Source of the DNA: JAJZQZ01 sp963790415
GTDB taxonomy: Bacteria > Actinomycetota > Thermoleophilia > RBG-16-64-13
Direction of reading: 5' to 3'
Length of the DNA stretch: 64,000 bases
Assembly (NCBI GenBank): GCA_963790415.1
Contig: CAWBOK010000003.1
Location: 310,001-374,000, forward strand
Both the position numbers and the translations under genes were made by a program. Under the pieces are notes generated by a model. That model had not been told where the DNA came from, ran no database searches, and saw only the letters and a list, made by a program, of their open reading frames with translations. This document shows positions 10,742 through 21,010 of this stretch, one piece after another (positions within the stretch are counted from its first letter, which is position 1; every line of letters starts with the position of its first letter).

Positions 10742-12655
10742 CTATGGTGTCCCGCCCAAGAGCCGGGAGAGGATCACCGCGACATGCATGCGTTTGATGG
10801 GCTCGGCCGGCCGAAGCTCTACCGAGCCTGCCGGCCCCGAGTACCCTTTGAGCACGTCGACCGACTTCAGATACGTGGCGGCGGCGTGATGGGCATTGGC
10901 GACAGGCACGTCGGCAAAGCCGGGAGTGTCGTCGGGGAGTGCCGCCGCCTCGTCCTCCCAGCCCATGGCACGCACCAACATGGTGGCCATCTGGTCGCGC
11001 CGCACCGGCTCGTAGGGCTGGAAGGTGGTCGCGGTGACGCCGTTCACCAGGCCTGCCTCGAAGGCGGCCGCCACCCAGTCGGACTCATCGCCCAGGGTGC
11101 CCGGCTGCGCCGGCATGTCGGCGAACGGCCGCGTGGGGACGTCGACCAACTGGATCTGATCGTCGGGGAACAGCGCGTTGTGCAGCCCCACCACCATCTT
11201 GGCGAACTGCCAGCGCGAGACCGCCGTCTCGGGCTTGAACTCGCCCGAGGGATAGCCGTTCATGAGCCCGGCGTCGGTGACCTGCCCGATCTCGTCGTGG
11301 TACATGTGCTGCGGCGGGACGTCGCTGAAGTCACCCGGAAGAGGCGGCGGGCCGCCGGGACTGGTGATCTCCAGGATCAGGGTGGACCGCATCTGGCTGT
11401 AACCGAAGAAGCGCCGGAAGGCCGACGCCGCGACCACGGCCGTGCCCTGGTCGCCCGTCAGGCGGAGGGTGGCCGCGTGGCTCTGCGGGTCGGCGGTGTC
11501 TCGCGAGAGCACCTCGACCCGGGACACCGTTCCCACGTGCACGGTGTGGCCGTCGATGTCGCCCATGCCGTCGACCACCTCGGAGAGTTCCGCCGCCGAG
11601 ATGGTGAAGGTCCAGGCGTAGCCGGGGTTGTCGGTGGGCGCCCGGAGGCTGTACGGATCGGCCTTGGCGGGCAGATAGGGAAGCTCGCCCTGGTTCCATT
11701 CCGTGGTGTATCCCCCCGAACTCGACGAGAAGAAGCTCGAGATCGCCACGCCCTGGTAGCGCAGCACCAGCCCCGCGCCCTGGACGGTGGTCTGCTCGGC
11801 GGCCTCGCCGATGCCTGGGTACTTCTGCTCGAAGGTGTAGCCGCGGTAGACCTGGTCCCACTGGTTGTCGTTGAGGTAGGGGTCGCGGTTCGCCACCGCG
11901 TACGTGCGGGCCGCCACGGCCTGGCTCTTGACCGCCTCGGGCGCGTACGCCGGCCGGTTGGACTGAGCCCAATCGTACTCGACCTCGGCGATGCTCCGCA
12001 GATACTTCTCGATAGGCACCAGATTGAAGACCATCAGGTACCCGGCGGTGGGCGAGGTCTCCAGGCGCATCTTCCCCCAGTACTCCCGCGCTTGGATAGG
12101 GCTCGCGCCCGCCGCCGTCCGGAACTGCAGGCTGGTGCGCCCGCCGGACGCTGGCCGTGCTTCGATCCAGTCGAAGGGCCCCTGCTTCCCGCCCGCGGCC
12201 GTGACCAGCTGCATCGCGCCGGCTTTCGGGGTAACGGTGCAGAAGGCGCCCGAGGCGAGGGTCTCGGTCTGCTCCCCGCCCGCTCCATGCTTCACCAACG
12301 TCACCGCTGCGCCGACCGCGCGCACATCGATCACGGCGAAGTTCTGCGTGATGGTGGCGACGCTCTTCCAGGGCTCGCTGGAGAGCTTCACCTTCAGCTC
12401 GAGGTCGACATCGCTCAAAGGGTCGAGCGTGGTACCCGGATAGTAGAAACCGAGGATGAACCGGAAGTCCTTGCCTTCCTTGGCGGCCTGCCACGCGCCC
12501 CACTGGCTGAGGCCCACGCCGTGTCCGTATCCGCGGCCCTTGAAGACGAAATCGCCGGCCCAGGCCGAGTGCGCGAACGCCGCCCCTGCGACCAGAAGCA
12601 CCGCCACCACGACCGACGTCGCGCCCAAACGCCTCCTCCATCCCAAGCGCCGCAT
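10742..12655 (-). CDS. SpoIID/LytB-domain protein with three C-terminal SLH domains
   Basis: 637 intact residues. A signal peptide ends near SAWAGDF. The motif GRGYGHGVGLSQWGAW stands right after it, followed by FYYPGTTLD and the SpoIID/LytB core (residues ~190-330: IEKYLRSIAEVEYDW, PEAVKSQAVAARTYAV, SSFFSSSSGGYTTE). In Bacillus SpoIID the GHGVGMSQWGA motif lies at the C-terminal end of the domain; here it precedes the core. Family members act on peptidoglycan glycan strands. Three SLH repeats (~430-635) should fix it to the wall polymer. It lies 5 bp from the amidase stop on the same strand, suggesting joint action. Confidence 0.88.
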   Translation of the reverse strand: MRRLGWRRRLGATSVVVAVLLVAGAAFAHSAWAGDFVFKGRGYGHGVGLSQWGAWQAAKEGKDFRFILGFYYPGTTLDPLSDVDLELKVKLSSEPWKSVATITQNFAVIDVRAVGAAVTLVKHGAGGEQTETLASGAFCTVTPKAGAMQLVTAAGGKQGPFDWIEARPASGGRTSLQFRTAAGASPIQAREYWGKMRLETSPTAGYLMVFNLVPIEKYLRSIAEVEYDWAQSNRPAYAPEAVKSQAVAARTYAVANRDPYLNDNQWDQVYRGYTFEQKYPGIGEAAEQTTVQGAGLVLRYQGVAISSFFSSSSGGYTTEWNQGELPYLPAKADPYSLRAPTDNPGYAWTFTISAAELSEVVDGMGDIDGHTVHVGTVSRVEVLSRDTADPQSHAATLRLTGDQGTAVVAASAFRRFFGYSQMRSTLILEITSPGGPPPLPGDFSDVPPQHMYHDEIGQVTDAGLMNGYPSGEFKPETAVSRWQFAKMVVGLHNALFPDDQIQLVDVPTRPFADMPAQPGTLGDESDWVAAAFEAGLVNGVTATTFQPYEPVRRDQMATMLVRAMGWEDEAAALPDDTPGFADVPVANAHHAAATYLKSVDVLKGYSGPAGSVELRPAEPIKRMHVAVILSRLLGGTP

Positions 12656-12660
12656 GCCGC

Positions 12661-14337
12661 CTAACCCCCGGCGGGAGCCGCGGAGGGCGACCAGCCCAGA
12701 TACTCGAGGATCCCCCGGGCGACGGCGGCGGCGGCCCGCTTCTGATAGGCGGGATCCTTGAGTTTGGCCTCTTCGTCGGCGTTGGTGAGGAACCCTACTT
12801 CGGTCAGCGCCGCCGTCATGTGACTCTCCGCCAACACGTGCAGGTTGTTCCAGTGGGTGCGCGCACGCCGGTCGGCACTGCCCAGGGAGGCGATCAGGTT
12901 TCGCTGGATCGCCTCGGCGAGACGCTTGCCTTCCACCGAATACTCCGCATCGGTGCCCCAGAAGAACGTCTCGGTGCCCGCGGACGTGGGATCGCCGGCG
13001 GCGTTGTTGTGGATGGAGACGAAGATGCTCGCCTGTGCTTGGTTGGCGAGATTCGTGCGCTCGTCCAACGTGGGATACGTGTCGTCGGAGCGGGTGAGCA
13101 TGGTCCTCAGCCCCGCCTCCCGCAGGATCTTGTCGACTTCGAGGGTGATGGCGAGGTTGATGGTCTTCTCTTTCACTCCCGTGACGCCGATCGCCCCAGG
13201 GTCGCTGCCCCCGTGACCGGCGTCGAGGGCGATGAGAGGCGGACCATTGCCGGGCGGACCATCGGCGCGCTTGAAGACATCGACCACGATGCGGTGACCC
13301 TTGCCGTCAGACGGCGGCAGGGTGGTGACCTCGAAGCGGCTGAACCGGTTGAGGGTCAGCGTGATCCGCGCCGCTCGGGGACGGTAGGTGAGTTGGCGCG
13401 TGGCCGTGCGCTGCACTTCGGGTGAGCCCACGGACACATCGGCACCGCCGCCCCCGGCGACCGCGTTCGGCACATCGACCACAAGCACGCTGGAGCCGCT
13501 CATGCGACTGGTGACCGCTCCCGGCGCGGCGGAGAGATCGAAGACCACCCGGGTCGCGTCCGGATCGGTCCCGACCCGGATCGCGCCCACCACGGCGAGA
13601 TCCCGCAGTTCGGCGCGGTAGGCCACGAGCGAGAACTGTCCCCGGGTGATCGAGGTCCCGGGCAGAAGACGACCGTCCGCGTTCCCCTGGAACAGGCCGC
13701 GCGCCAGTGCCAAGGCGACGTAGGGCCTGGCCTCGTTCGCGATCCCGGCCACGTCGCTGAAGACCTCCAGTTGCGCGGCGATCTGCGACGCAGTGAGAGC
13801 TTCTGCGGCCTCCGCCCAACCCAGGCTCCGCACCATGATCACCGCCATATGCTGGCGCTGCAGGCCCATGTACGGTCGAAACGTTCCGTCGCTGTAACCG
13901 GTGATCCAGCCCTTGTCGGCCGCCGTCTCCACATACGGACGGTATGTCGCATCGACGTCGGAGAAGCGGCGGGTAGAGCCGACATCGGCGGCCAGTCCTC
14001 GTTGGCGCACTAGCATCTTGGCCGCCTGCCCCCGACTGAGCGCGGCCCCCGGATGGAACGTGCCATCCGGATAGCCGGAGACCACCTTCGCGCCGGCGAG
14101 GTACTCCACCGCGGCATGGGCGGGCTCGGCAGGGGAGACGTCACTGAAGGTGGAATCGTGGGCCCACGCCGGCGCAGCCGAGCCCAGGGCGGCCGTCATC
14201 AGAACGGCCAACGCGAGCGCGACGAGCGCGACGGCCCCGGCGGCGGAGCCCGTGCAGGCGGCGGCGAAGCCCCGGCCGCGAGGAACCGGCACGCCGTCCG
14301 GGGCGCTGTGGCGGGATATGAGCAGGTGTCGGATCAC
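12661..14337 (-). CDS. N-acetylmuramoyl-L-alanine amidase (Amidase_3) with N-terminal SLH domains
   Basis: 558 intact residues. The N-terminus has a twin hydrophobic signal region, then three SLH repeats (SGYPDGTFHPGAALSRGQAA, TGYSDGTFRPYMGLQRQHMA, GNADGRLLPGTSITRGQFSL) up to ~240. An AMIN-like beta domain follows (~245-355), then the Amidase_3 catalytic domain. Zinc and catalytic signatures are IALDAGHGGSDPGAIG, the Glu of KEKTINLA, SIHNNA and LTEVGFLTN. It cleaves the amide bond between MurNAc and the stem peptide outside the membrane. SLH domains are N-terminal here but C-terminal in the neighbouring hydrolases. Confidence 0.92.
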   Translation of the reverse strand: MIRHLLISRHSAPDGVPVPRGRGFAAACTGSAAGAVALVALALAVLMTAALGSAAPAWAHDSTFSDVSPAEPAHAAVEYLAGAKVVSGYPDGTFHPGAALSRGQAAKMLVRQRGLAADVGSTRRFSDVDATYRPYVETAADKGWITGYSDGTFRPYMGLQRQHMAVIMVRSLGWAEAAEALTASQIAAQLEVFSDVAGIANEARPYVALALARGLFQGNADGRLLPGTSITRGQFSLVAYRAELRDLAVVGAIRVGTDPDATRVVFDLSAAPGAVTSRMSGSSVLVVDVPNAVAGGGGADVSVGSPEVQRTATRQLTYRPRAARITLTLNRFSRFEVTTLPPSDGKGHRIVVDVFKRADGPPGNGPPLIALDAGHGGSDPGAIGVTGVKEKTINLAITLEVDKILREAGLRTMLTRSDDTYPTLDERTNLANQAQASIFVSIHNNAAGDPTSAGTETFFWGTDAEYSVEGKRLAEAIQRNLIASLGSADRRARTHWNNLHVLAESHMTAALTEVGFLTNADEEAKLKDPAYQKRAAAAVARGILEYLGWSPSAAPAGG

Positions 14338-14385
14338 AAAGGCACCTCGGGGTCGGGCGGGGGCCGTCCGCGAGGAGGGCGCCGG

Positions 14386-15880
14386 CTAGTTGCCGCCGCC
14401 CCCCTCGATCAGTCTGAGCCCCCGGGCGATGACGGTGACCGCCTGGGCGCGGTTGGTGGTCTCTTCGGGGCGGAACCGGCCGTCGGAGCCGCCGCTGATC
14501 AGGCCCAGGTCGCGCGCCAGCACGATATCCACCGACGCCCAATAGCCACTGGGCACGTCAAGGAACGGGCGTGTTGTGGGTTCGGCGGTGGCACTACTCG
14601 AAGCCGTCAGTGCCGAGGGCCCGGCAGAGCATGGTGGCCATCTGCGCCCGGGTGATCGCGGCGTTGGGAGCGAAGCGCGTGCCATCACCGACGCCGCGCA
14701 CCAGGCCGTCGGCAGCCGCCGCCGCGATCTCCCGATAGCCCCAGAACGAAGCCGGCACGTCGGCGAACACGGGCGACCGCGGAGCAGGCGCGGCGAGTGT
14801 TCCGGGAGCGAACGCCCGCACCAGGAACGCGGCGAACTGGGCCCGGGTCACCGATCCGTAGGGCCGGAAGACCCCTCCGCTACCGTTGACCACGTCCGCG
14901 GCGTACGCGTGCGGGAGGTCGGTGTAGAACCAGTCGGTCACGCCGTACGTCGTCGAAAGGCGGAGCCTCGGATCGATCTGGCCGCCGGGACCGGGGTCTT
15001 CCGGCTCGGTGGTCGTGGTGGTGGGCGGCTGCGTGGTCGTCGTGGGAGGCCGGGTCGTCGTGGTGGTCCTCGGGACGGTCGTGGTGGTGGTCCCGGTGCC
15101 GGGCGCTGTGGTGGTGGTCGACGGCCACCGATCGGCCCGCCGCCGCCCGCGATCCACTCATCGTAGGTCGGGGCCGCCTTGAGGCTGTTGTACGGGTCGA
15201 TGGGGTTCTTGTAGCCCCCCAAATGGATCTCGAAGTGGAGGTGCGAAGCGGTGCTTTCGGCGTTGCCGCTGTCGCCCGCGTAGCCGATCACCTGTCCTTG
15301 GGCCACGTGCATGCCGTTGTTGAGGCCCGGAGCGTACGCGTTCGCTACCCCTCCGAGGCCGTCGTCGGTGCCGGGGGTGTCGTTGTTCAGGTGGATATAG
15401 AAATAGTCGTTGCCGTCGTCGCCGCGCAGCAGGATGTTGTAGTACGGAAAGCCGTTGTAACTTGAGAGTTTGCCGGTGAGGTTCAGCCCAGTCAGCGTGC
15501 CGGAGACCACGGCCAGCAGTGGCGTCATCTTGGGCACCAGGAGATCGTTGCCTTCGTGCGTGTGCCCTGAGCGGGCTGCGCCCCAGGTGTCCTTCCACGA
15601 GATGCGCTTCTGCAGGGGAAGAGGATGGGCACCATCGGCGCTCCGTTGCCCGAAGACAGGGCCTCGACCATCGCGAACGGCACGAAAGCCGGCGCGCGGT
15701 CAAAACCGACGCGGGCCCTACCGCTGAGCCTGGCTCAACGGCCGACGCGGGCACCACCTCCGAGGCGGCGACCAGCAAGGCCAGCGCCACCAGCACCACG
15801 ACCGTGACAGGTCGAGCCACCCGCGACGTCGCCGCTCGTGCAACACGATGCAGCGTGCGCAGCGTTTCGCAAACCACCAT
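14386..15880 (-). CDS. M23 (LytM-type) peptidase with Thr-rich linker and C-terminal SLH domains (frameshifted)
   Basis: The start ATG at 15880 (MVVCETLRTLHRVARAATSR) leads into a signal helix (VTVVVLVALALLVAA). The M23 domain shows the HxGxD-type zinc motif GHTHEGND, FYIHLNND, and HLHFEIH after GQVIGYAGDSGNAES. A Thr/Pro linker (TTTTT repeats) joins it to SLH repeats (GVFRPYGSVTRAQFAAFLVR, TRFAPNAAITRAQMATMLCR, GRFRPEETTNRAQAVTVIA). Shifts of frame occur near 15750-15560, at ~15130 and at ~14600. It starts 6 bp after the murJ stop. The expected role is cutting peptide cross-links in the wall. Confidence 0.8.
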
Positions 15881-15885
15881 TCGGC

Positions 15886-17609
15886 CTATGTTCGCCGGAG
15901 GGAGGAATTGTCCTCCCCCGGGCGGGCTCGTCCGGTCACGCTCTTCAGCATGTCCAGCACCTCCCGCAACTCGGGCAGCCGGCCCACGGCCGCAACGGCG
16001 AGGTAGGCGGCGGCTCCACCGACCACCCCGCACAGAACACGCAGACCCATCCCCAGGGTGCCTGCGCCGAGGCTTCCGGCAAGCACCAGATCGATGGCCC
16101 ACACAACGACTCCCATCACCGCCGATGCCCCGACGACGCGCGCCAGTGCCCGGGTGACCCCGCCGAAGCCCACGAAGCCAAGCCTGCGCCGCATGAGCTC
16201 GCCGAGGACGACGTAGTTTACCGTCAATGCGATGGTCGTGCCCAGCGCGAGACCTCCGACACCCATGAACTGCATCAGCACGTACGAGCAGGCGATGTTG
16301 ATCCCCACCGCTATCACGCTGATCGTAACGGGCGTGCGCGTGTCGTGATACGCGTAGAAGACACGAGTCAGCGTGTCCCGACCGGCGTAGGAGTACAGTC
16401 CGATGCTGTACATGAAGAGTGCCCACGCTGTCCGCGCGGTGTCGTCGGCGGTGAACTTGCCGCCGTTCTGGAACAGAAGAGCCACGATGGGCACCCGCAG
16501 CACGATCAGGCCGACGCTCGCCGGCACGATGACGAACGCGATCAACCGCAGCGCGAACGCCAGGGTGGCATTGACCCGATCGGGGCGGCGGGCGGCCACC
16601 TGCTCCGAGAGCAGGGGGAAGATGGGGATGGTGATCCCCGCGACGAACAGACCCAGCGGGAGTTGGAACAGCTTCTCCGAGTAGTTCAGGGCCGAGATCG
16701 ACCCTTCGCCCAGCAGTACTGCCCAGCACCTGGTCGACGAAGATGCTCACCTTGCCCACCGCCGAGCCGATGAGTATGGGCCACACCATGATCGCCACCT
16801 GCGACATGCCCGGCAGGCGCCAGTCGATCCGCGGCGTGTAGCGCAGGCCCTTGCTCCGCATCTGCGGGACCAGGACCAGGAACGTGACCGCCGCGCCGAC
16901 GGTGGTGCCCCACGGCCAGACTGTTGATGCCCCACGATCCGGAGAACACAGCCATGAAGATGATCGTCACGACCGCCCCCACAGACGCGGAGAAGGCGGG
17001 CACGCTGAAACCTTTGAGCGAATTGAGCACCCCGGTGGCAAGGCCGGCGAGGCCGGCGAATATCACGCCGGGCATGAGGATGCGGAAGAGGGACACGGCC
17101 AGGTCCATGGTGGAGGGATCGAAGCCGGGACCGAACAAGGGTACGACCCAGGGCGCCAGCACTATCAGAGCGACCGTGAGACCGGAGAGCACCAGGCCGA
17201 CGGTGTTCGTCATGCTCACCGTGAGCTTCCAAGCTTCGTCGCGGCGGCCGGTGACCATCCGCTGGGTGAACACCGGGATGAAGGTGGCGGTGAGCGCACC
17301 ACCCACCGTGAGCGACAGAAGATAGGGGATCTTGTAGGCCAGGAAGAAGGCGTCGGTGGTGGCGTTGGCGCCGAAGAAGTGGGCCACCGCCATGTCGCGC
17401 ACCAGCCCGAACACGCGGCCGACCACGGTGGCCGCCAGAATGATCAGGGCGGCCTTGCCCACTGTGGCCCGAGTAGAGGCCGCCGTGCCGGCCCCGGTGA
17501 CGTCAGCCGGGTCCGCCCCCGCCTCGCCGCCGATCTCCGGCGCCGGCGGAGCGGCCGCGGGAGTCGGCGGCGCGTCCTGCCTCGGTGGCGGCCGATCGAG
17601 GCCGCTCAT
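15886..17609 (-). CDS. murJ: MurJ/MviN-type lipid II or polymer-lipid flippase (two frameshifts)
   Basis: About 574 residues. A ~60-residue Pro/Ala-rich cytoplasmic extension precedes the multi-helix MOP-family core. It opens with AALIILAATVVGRVFGLVRD and MAVAHFFGANATTDAFFLAY, hallmarks of MurJ, and ends with the expected helices through VVGGAAAYLAVAAVG. Frame changes occur near 16890 and 16715. The ATG at 17609 overlaps the csaB stop as ATGA. MurJ flips lipid-linked cell-wall precursors. In this polymer locus it may carry peptidoglycan lipid II or the secondary polymer intermediate; the sequence does not decide. Confidence 0.85.
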
Positions 17610-18792
17610 CGATTCGGACCCTTGGGCAGGCCGCCCCAGGCCGCGAGCTGCACAGCCAAAGCCGCCGTGCGGCCGGCCTCGACCTGGAGGGGACGCACCT
17701 TCCGCGCGAGATCGGCCCGGCGGCGAGGCAGGTCGCGGGCAGTGGCGAACACGGCGTCCTCCAGCGAAACTTGCCCTTGCTCCGACTCCAGACTCGTCGG
17801 CGGTGACCGCCCAGGACTCCTGGCCGGTCTGGCGGAGGAAGGCGCGCACTTTGGGGTCGTAGTCGATCGCGGCGGCGGGCATGCCGGCCGCCGCCGCCAG
17901 TATCCCGCTATGCAGGCGCATGGTCACCGCGAACTCGGCTCCGCCCAGTATGCCCGCTATCAGCGCCGGATCGTTCGCCCCCGACACCACCCACGCGCGG
18001 TCGGCGAGGTCCGGCCGCGCCCGCAGTTCCGCGCACAGAGGACCGTCGGTCCGCTCCTGGAACGGGACGAACACCACGGCCAGATCGTACGCCGCCGCCA
18101 CCCGCGCGAGAGCGGCGCCGAGGTGCTGCTGATACGTCTTCCTGCCCAGCCAGGGCCGCGGGCACACGGCCAGATAGCGGACTCCAGCCGGCAATGCCCA
18201 GGTCACGGAGCGTTGCGACCACCGTCTCGACGGGCACCGGGTCCAGGGAGTACGCCGGGTCGGGCACCACCAGCTGCACCGGCGCCCGCACGCCCACCTC
18301 CGCCGCCAACCGAGCCGAGTCCACGTCCCGCCAGGTGACTACCTGACACAGCGATCCCACGCTGCCTACCGCCCGCCGGGCTTCAGCAGTGTGCAGCGGA
18401 CCCAGGCCCTGCGCGTACCACATGACCGGGCGTCCGAGCGAGCGGGCCATCGTCACCACCGAGAGGAAGTACGGCACCGGCCGCAGCCGGCCTTCGCGCC
18501 ACCAGGAACGATCGTCCGTAGAGGGCGAAGTCGGCTTCGTGCAGGAAACTGCCTCCGCCGCTGATGACCAGGTGGGACGTGCCGGATCGCCGCCACCAGA
18601 CGCGAGGGGTGGCGCAGGCTGGTAGAGAGCGCCTCCACGCCGTGCCGCGCGGCGGTGTCCGCGGGTCGAACGAGAGGACGCGTGACTTCGGCCGACGGGA
18701 TCGTGGCGCCGGATATCCCGCAGCATAGCGGCGAGGATGGCTTCGTCGCCGAGGTTCCCCTCGCCGTAGTAGCCGCTCACCAGGTAGCGCAT
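17606..18792 (-). CDS. csaB: CsaB-type polysaccharide pyruvyl transferase (frameshifted)
   Basis: About 395 residues. The start ATG at 18792 shares its A with the upstream stop (TGATG). It opens with MRYLVSGYYGEGNLGDEAIL, the diagnostic CsaB N-terminus. Other conserved parts are VMWYAQGLGPLHTAEARRAV, RYLAVCPRPW, and EFAVTMRLHSGILAAAAGMP with IDYDPKVRAFL. CsaB transfers pyruvate from phosphoenolpyruvate to ManNAc in the wall polymer, creating the ligand for SLH domains. Frame jumps occur near 18690, 18620, 18500, 18195 and 17760. The final frame ends in GLPKGPNR with its stop inside the murJ ATG. The neighbouring SLH genes strongly support the call. Confidence 0.9.
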
Positions 18793-21010
18793 CAGACCTC
18801 CGGGGTCGGCGGGGTGCGACCCCCGTCGGCCGCACGGCGACCGCGGTCGCGTCCCGGACCGTAGTCGTCGGCGCTGCCAGCCACAACACGGGCCGCGAAC
18901 CGGGGCAGAGCCAGCTGACGCCTCACCCGTCGTGGGTCGGCGGCCAACCGATAGAGCCACTCCACCCCGAGGCGCTGGGTCCAGCCCGGCGCGCGAGTCA
19001 CCCGACCCGCCCACACGTCGAAGCTTCCCCCGACGCCCAGCGCCACGGCCACTCCCAACTCGTGACGGTGGCGATGCAGGAACACCTCCTGGCGCGGCGC
19101 GCCCAGGGCCACCAGGAGCACCCGCGCCCCCGAGGCGCGTACAGCGGCGACCACGGCGTCCTCCTCGGTGGGACCGAAATACCCGTGGCCGGTGCCGGCG
19201 ACCAGCAATCCCGGTAGACGCTCCGTCAGCCGCCGCGCGGCTTCCTCGGCCACGCCCTCCGCTGCTCCCAGCAGGTAGACGGGCAGGCCTTCCTCCGCGG
19301 CGCCCGCCAGCAGTCGCTCGGCCAGCTCGATGCCGGGCACGCGCGCCAGCCCGGCGACGCCCTGGCGGCCGGCAGCCCACACCGCACCAACACCGTCGGG
19401 GAAGCGGAGGTCGGCGTCGAGGACGGCCTCGGCCGCCGCGTGGATCGTCAAGGGCCCGCATGACCAGCTCCGGATTGAACGAGACGGCGATGCGGCAGGG
19501 CATCAGAGCCATTCCCGCGGCAGCCGGCAGTCCGGCACCTTGGTCGGCGGCGGCAACCGGAGTCCCGTCACCCCGGCCGGCATAGGTCGTCGGCGTACGT
19601 TGCGCTTCGGCCAGCAACCACTCGGCGGCCTCTTCCACGTCAACTCGGTGAAGTGGAAAGCCCAGCACCGACACGGTCGGCCAGGGAGCCCCGGAGGCAG
19701 CGGAGAGTCGGGGCGACGCCACGACCACAGGGGCCGTTCGGTCCGCCGCCGCCGAGGCGCGACGGTCCGCCGGCCCGTCGTCGGAGGCTCCGGCCGCAAG
19801 CGCGGCCCTCGCGTAGATCTCGGCGTACGAGGCCGCCGCCCGCAGATGCGAGTGGTTCTCGACCACGTAGGCCCGGGCGGCGGCGGCGAGACGGGCACCT
19901 AGATCGGGGTCGGCGGCCAGCCGCAGGATGGCCGCCGCGAGCGCTTCCGCGTCGGCGTCGGGCACCAGGAGGCCGTTCACGCCGTCGTCCACCATCTCGG
20001 CGAGGCCGCCCACGGCCCCCGCGATGAGCGGTCGGCCGCAGGCCATGGCCTCCAGCGCCGACAGCGAGGTCGCCTCTTCCACGTTCTCCGAACGCACCGA
20101 CGGCACCAGGATGATGTCGGCCAGCCGGTACAACTCCAGGATGGCGTCGCGGCCCTGGCCGCCCAACAGGCGCACGTGCTCCTCGAGCCCGTGTTCCCGC
20201 ACGACCCGCTCGATGGCCTCGCGTTCCCCACCCTCGCCCGCGTGCAGCAGAAGGAACCGGCGTCGCTGCTCCACCGACATGCCGGCCAACGCCAGCGAGG
20301 GGAACACCACCCCATTCTTCTTCACCAGCCGCCGGGGACAGAACAACACCGTGCGTCCCTCGGGCACGTTCCACGTCCGCCTCGCCTCGTCGCGACCCTC
20401 CCAGCTGGGGAAGAATGATGAGGTGTCGATGAAGTTCATCAGGGCGAAGACGGTATCCGCCCGCTCCGGCACCAGGCGCAGCACATGGTTGTACAGGCGC
20501 GTGTCGACGGTGACGACGGCGTCGGCCAGGCGCAGAGCCCGCATCTCGGCCCCCATGAGGTACCGGCGGCCGACGTCGGAGGCGGCCGTGTAGCCCTCGG
20601 AATCGGATTCGTAGAGGGGATAGCCGTGCAGCGTCAACACCAGGGGGATGCCGTGTCGATCGGCCACGCCGCGGAGAGCCGGCACCGAGTACACCTCTTG
20701 CGCGTTCAGCACCTCCCAGCGGCTCGCCGGCAGCTTCGGCCCGGGCAAGCTCCCGCTCGGTAGCGGCTGCCAGGAGTCGGCCTCGTACCGCCGAGGCGTA
20801 GATCATGCCCCACCCTCTGTGGGCCCGGTTCAGCGCCCCGGCCGGCCACACCACACCCATATCACGGGCGGGCTGCGGCAGGGCGTCGCCCAGGTAGAAC
20901 ACCCGGGCTTCGTGGCCGATCTCCTGGAGCCCTCGGGAGAGCATGTCCAGATGGGTCGTCGTGCCCCCGATCTGCCCCGAGTCGCGGATGGTCGGCAGCA
21001 GGATCCTCAC
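18792..21010 (-). CDS. Bifunctional GT4 glycosyltransferase fused to a WecG/TagA/CpsF domain (frameshifted)
   Basis: The start GTG at 21010 (VRILLPTIRDSGQIGGTTTH) has GAGGAG 6 nt upstream and overlaps the previous stop as GTGA. Residues ~1-400 form a GT4 enzyme (VLTLHGYPLYES, VLFCPRRLVKKNGVVFPSL, VPSVRSENVEEATSLSALEA). A ~45-residue Ala/Asp-rich linker then runs in frame into a WecG/TagA domain (VSVLGFPLHRVDVEEAAEWL, SFNPELVMRALD, RFPDGVGAVWAA, GAPRQEVFLHRHRHELGVAV, GVGGSFDVWAG). No stop codon exists in any of the three frames across the linker, so the two domains seem truly joined. Frame errors lie near 20740 and 19450. TagA-type domains transfer ManNAc from UDP-ManNAc to a lipid-linked sugar. 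Confidence 0.75.

Noticed and set aside
10559..12664. A 701-codon plus-strand frame opposite the SpoIID/LytB gene
   Set aside because: It mirrors a protein with clear catalytic and SLH motifs and shows no motif of its own.
15000..15130. Short tandem repeats (Thr codons) as a possible CRISPR or regulatory repeat
   Set aside because: They encode a Thr/Pro linker inside the M23-SLH protein. There are no regular spacers. The same applies at 29150-29290 and 33260-33330.
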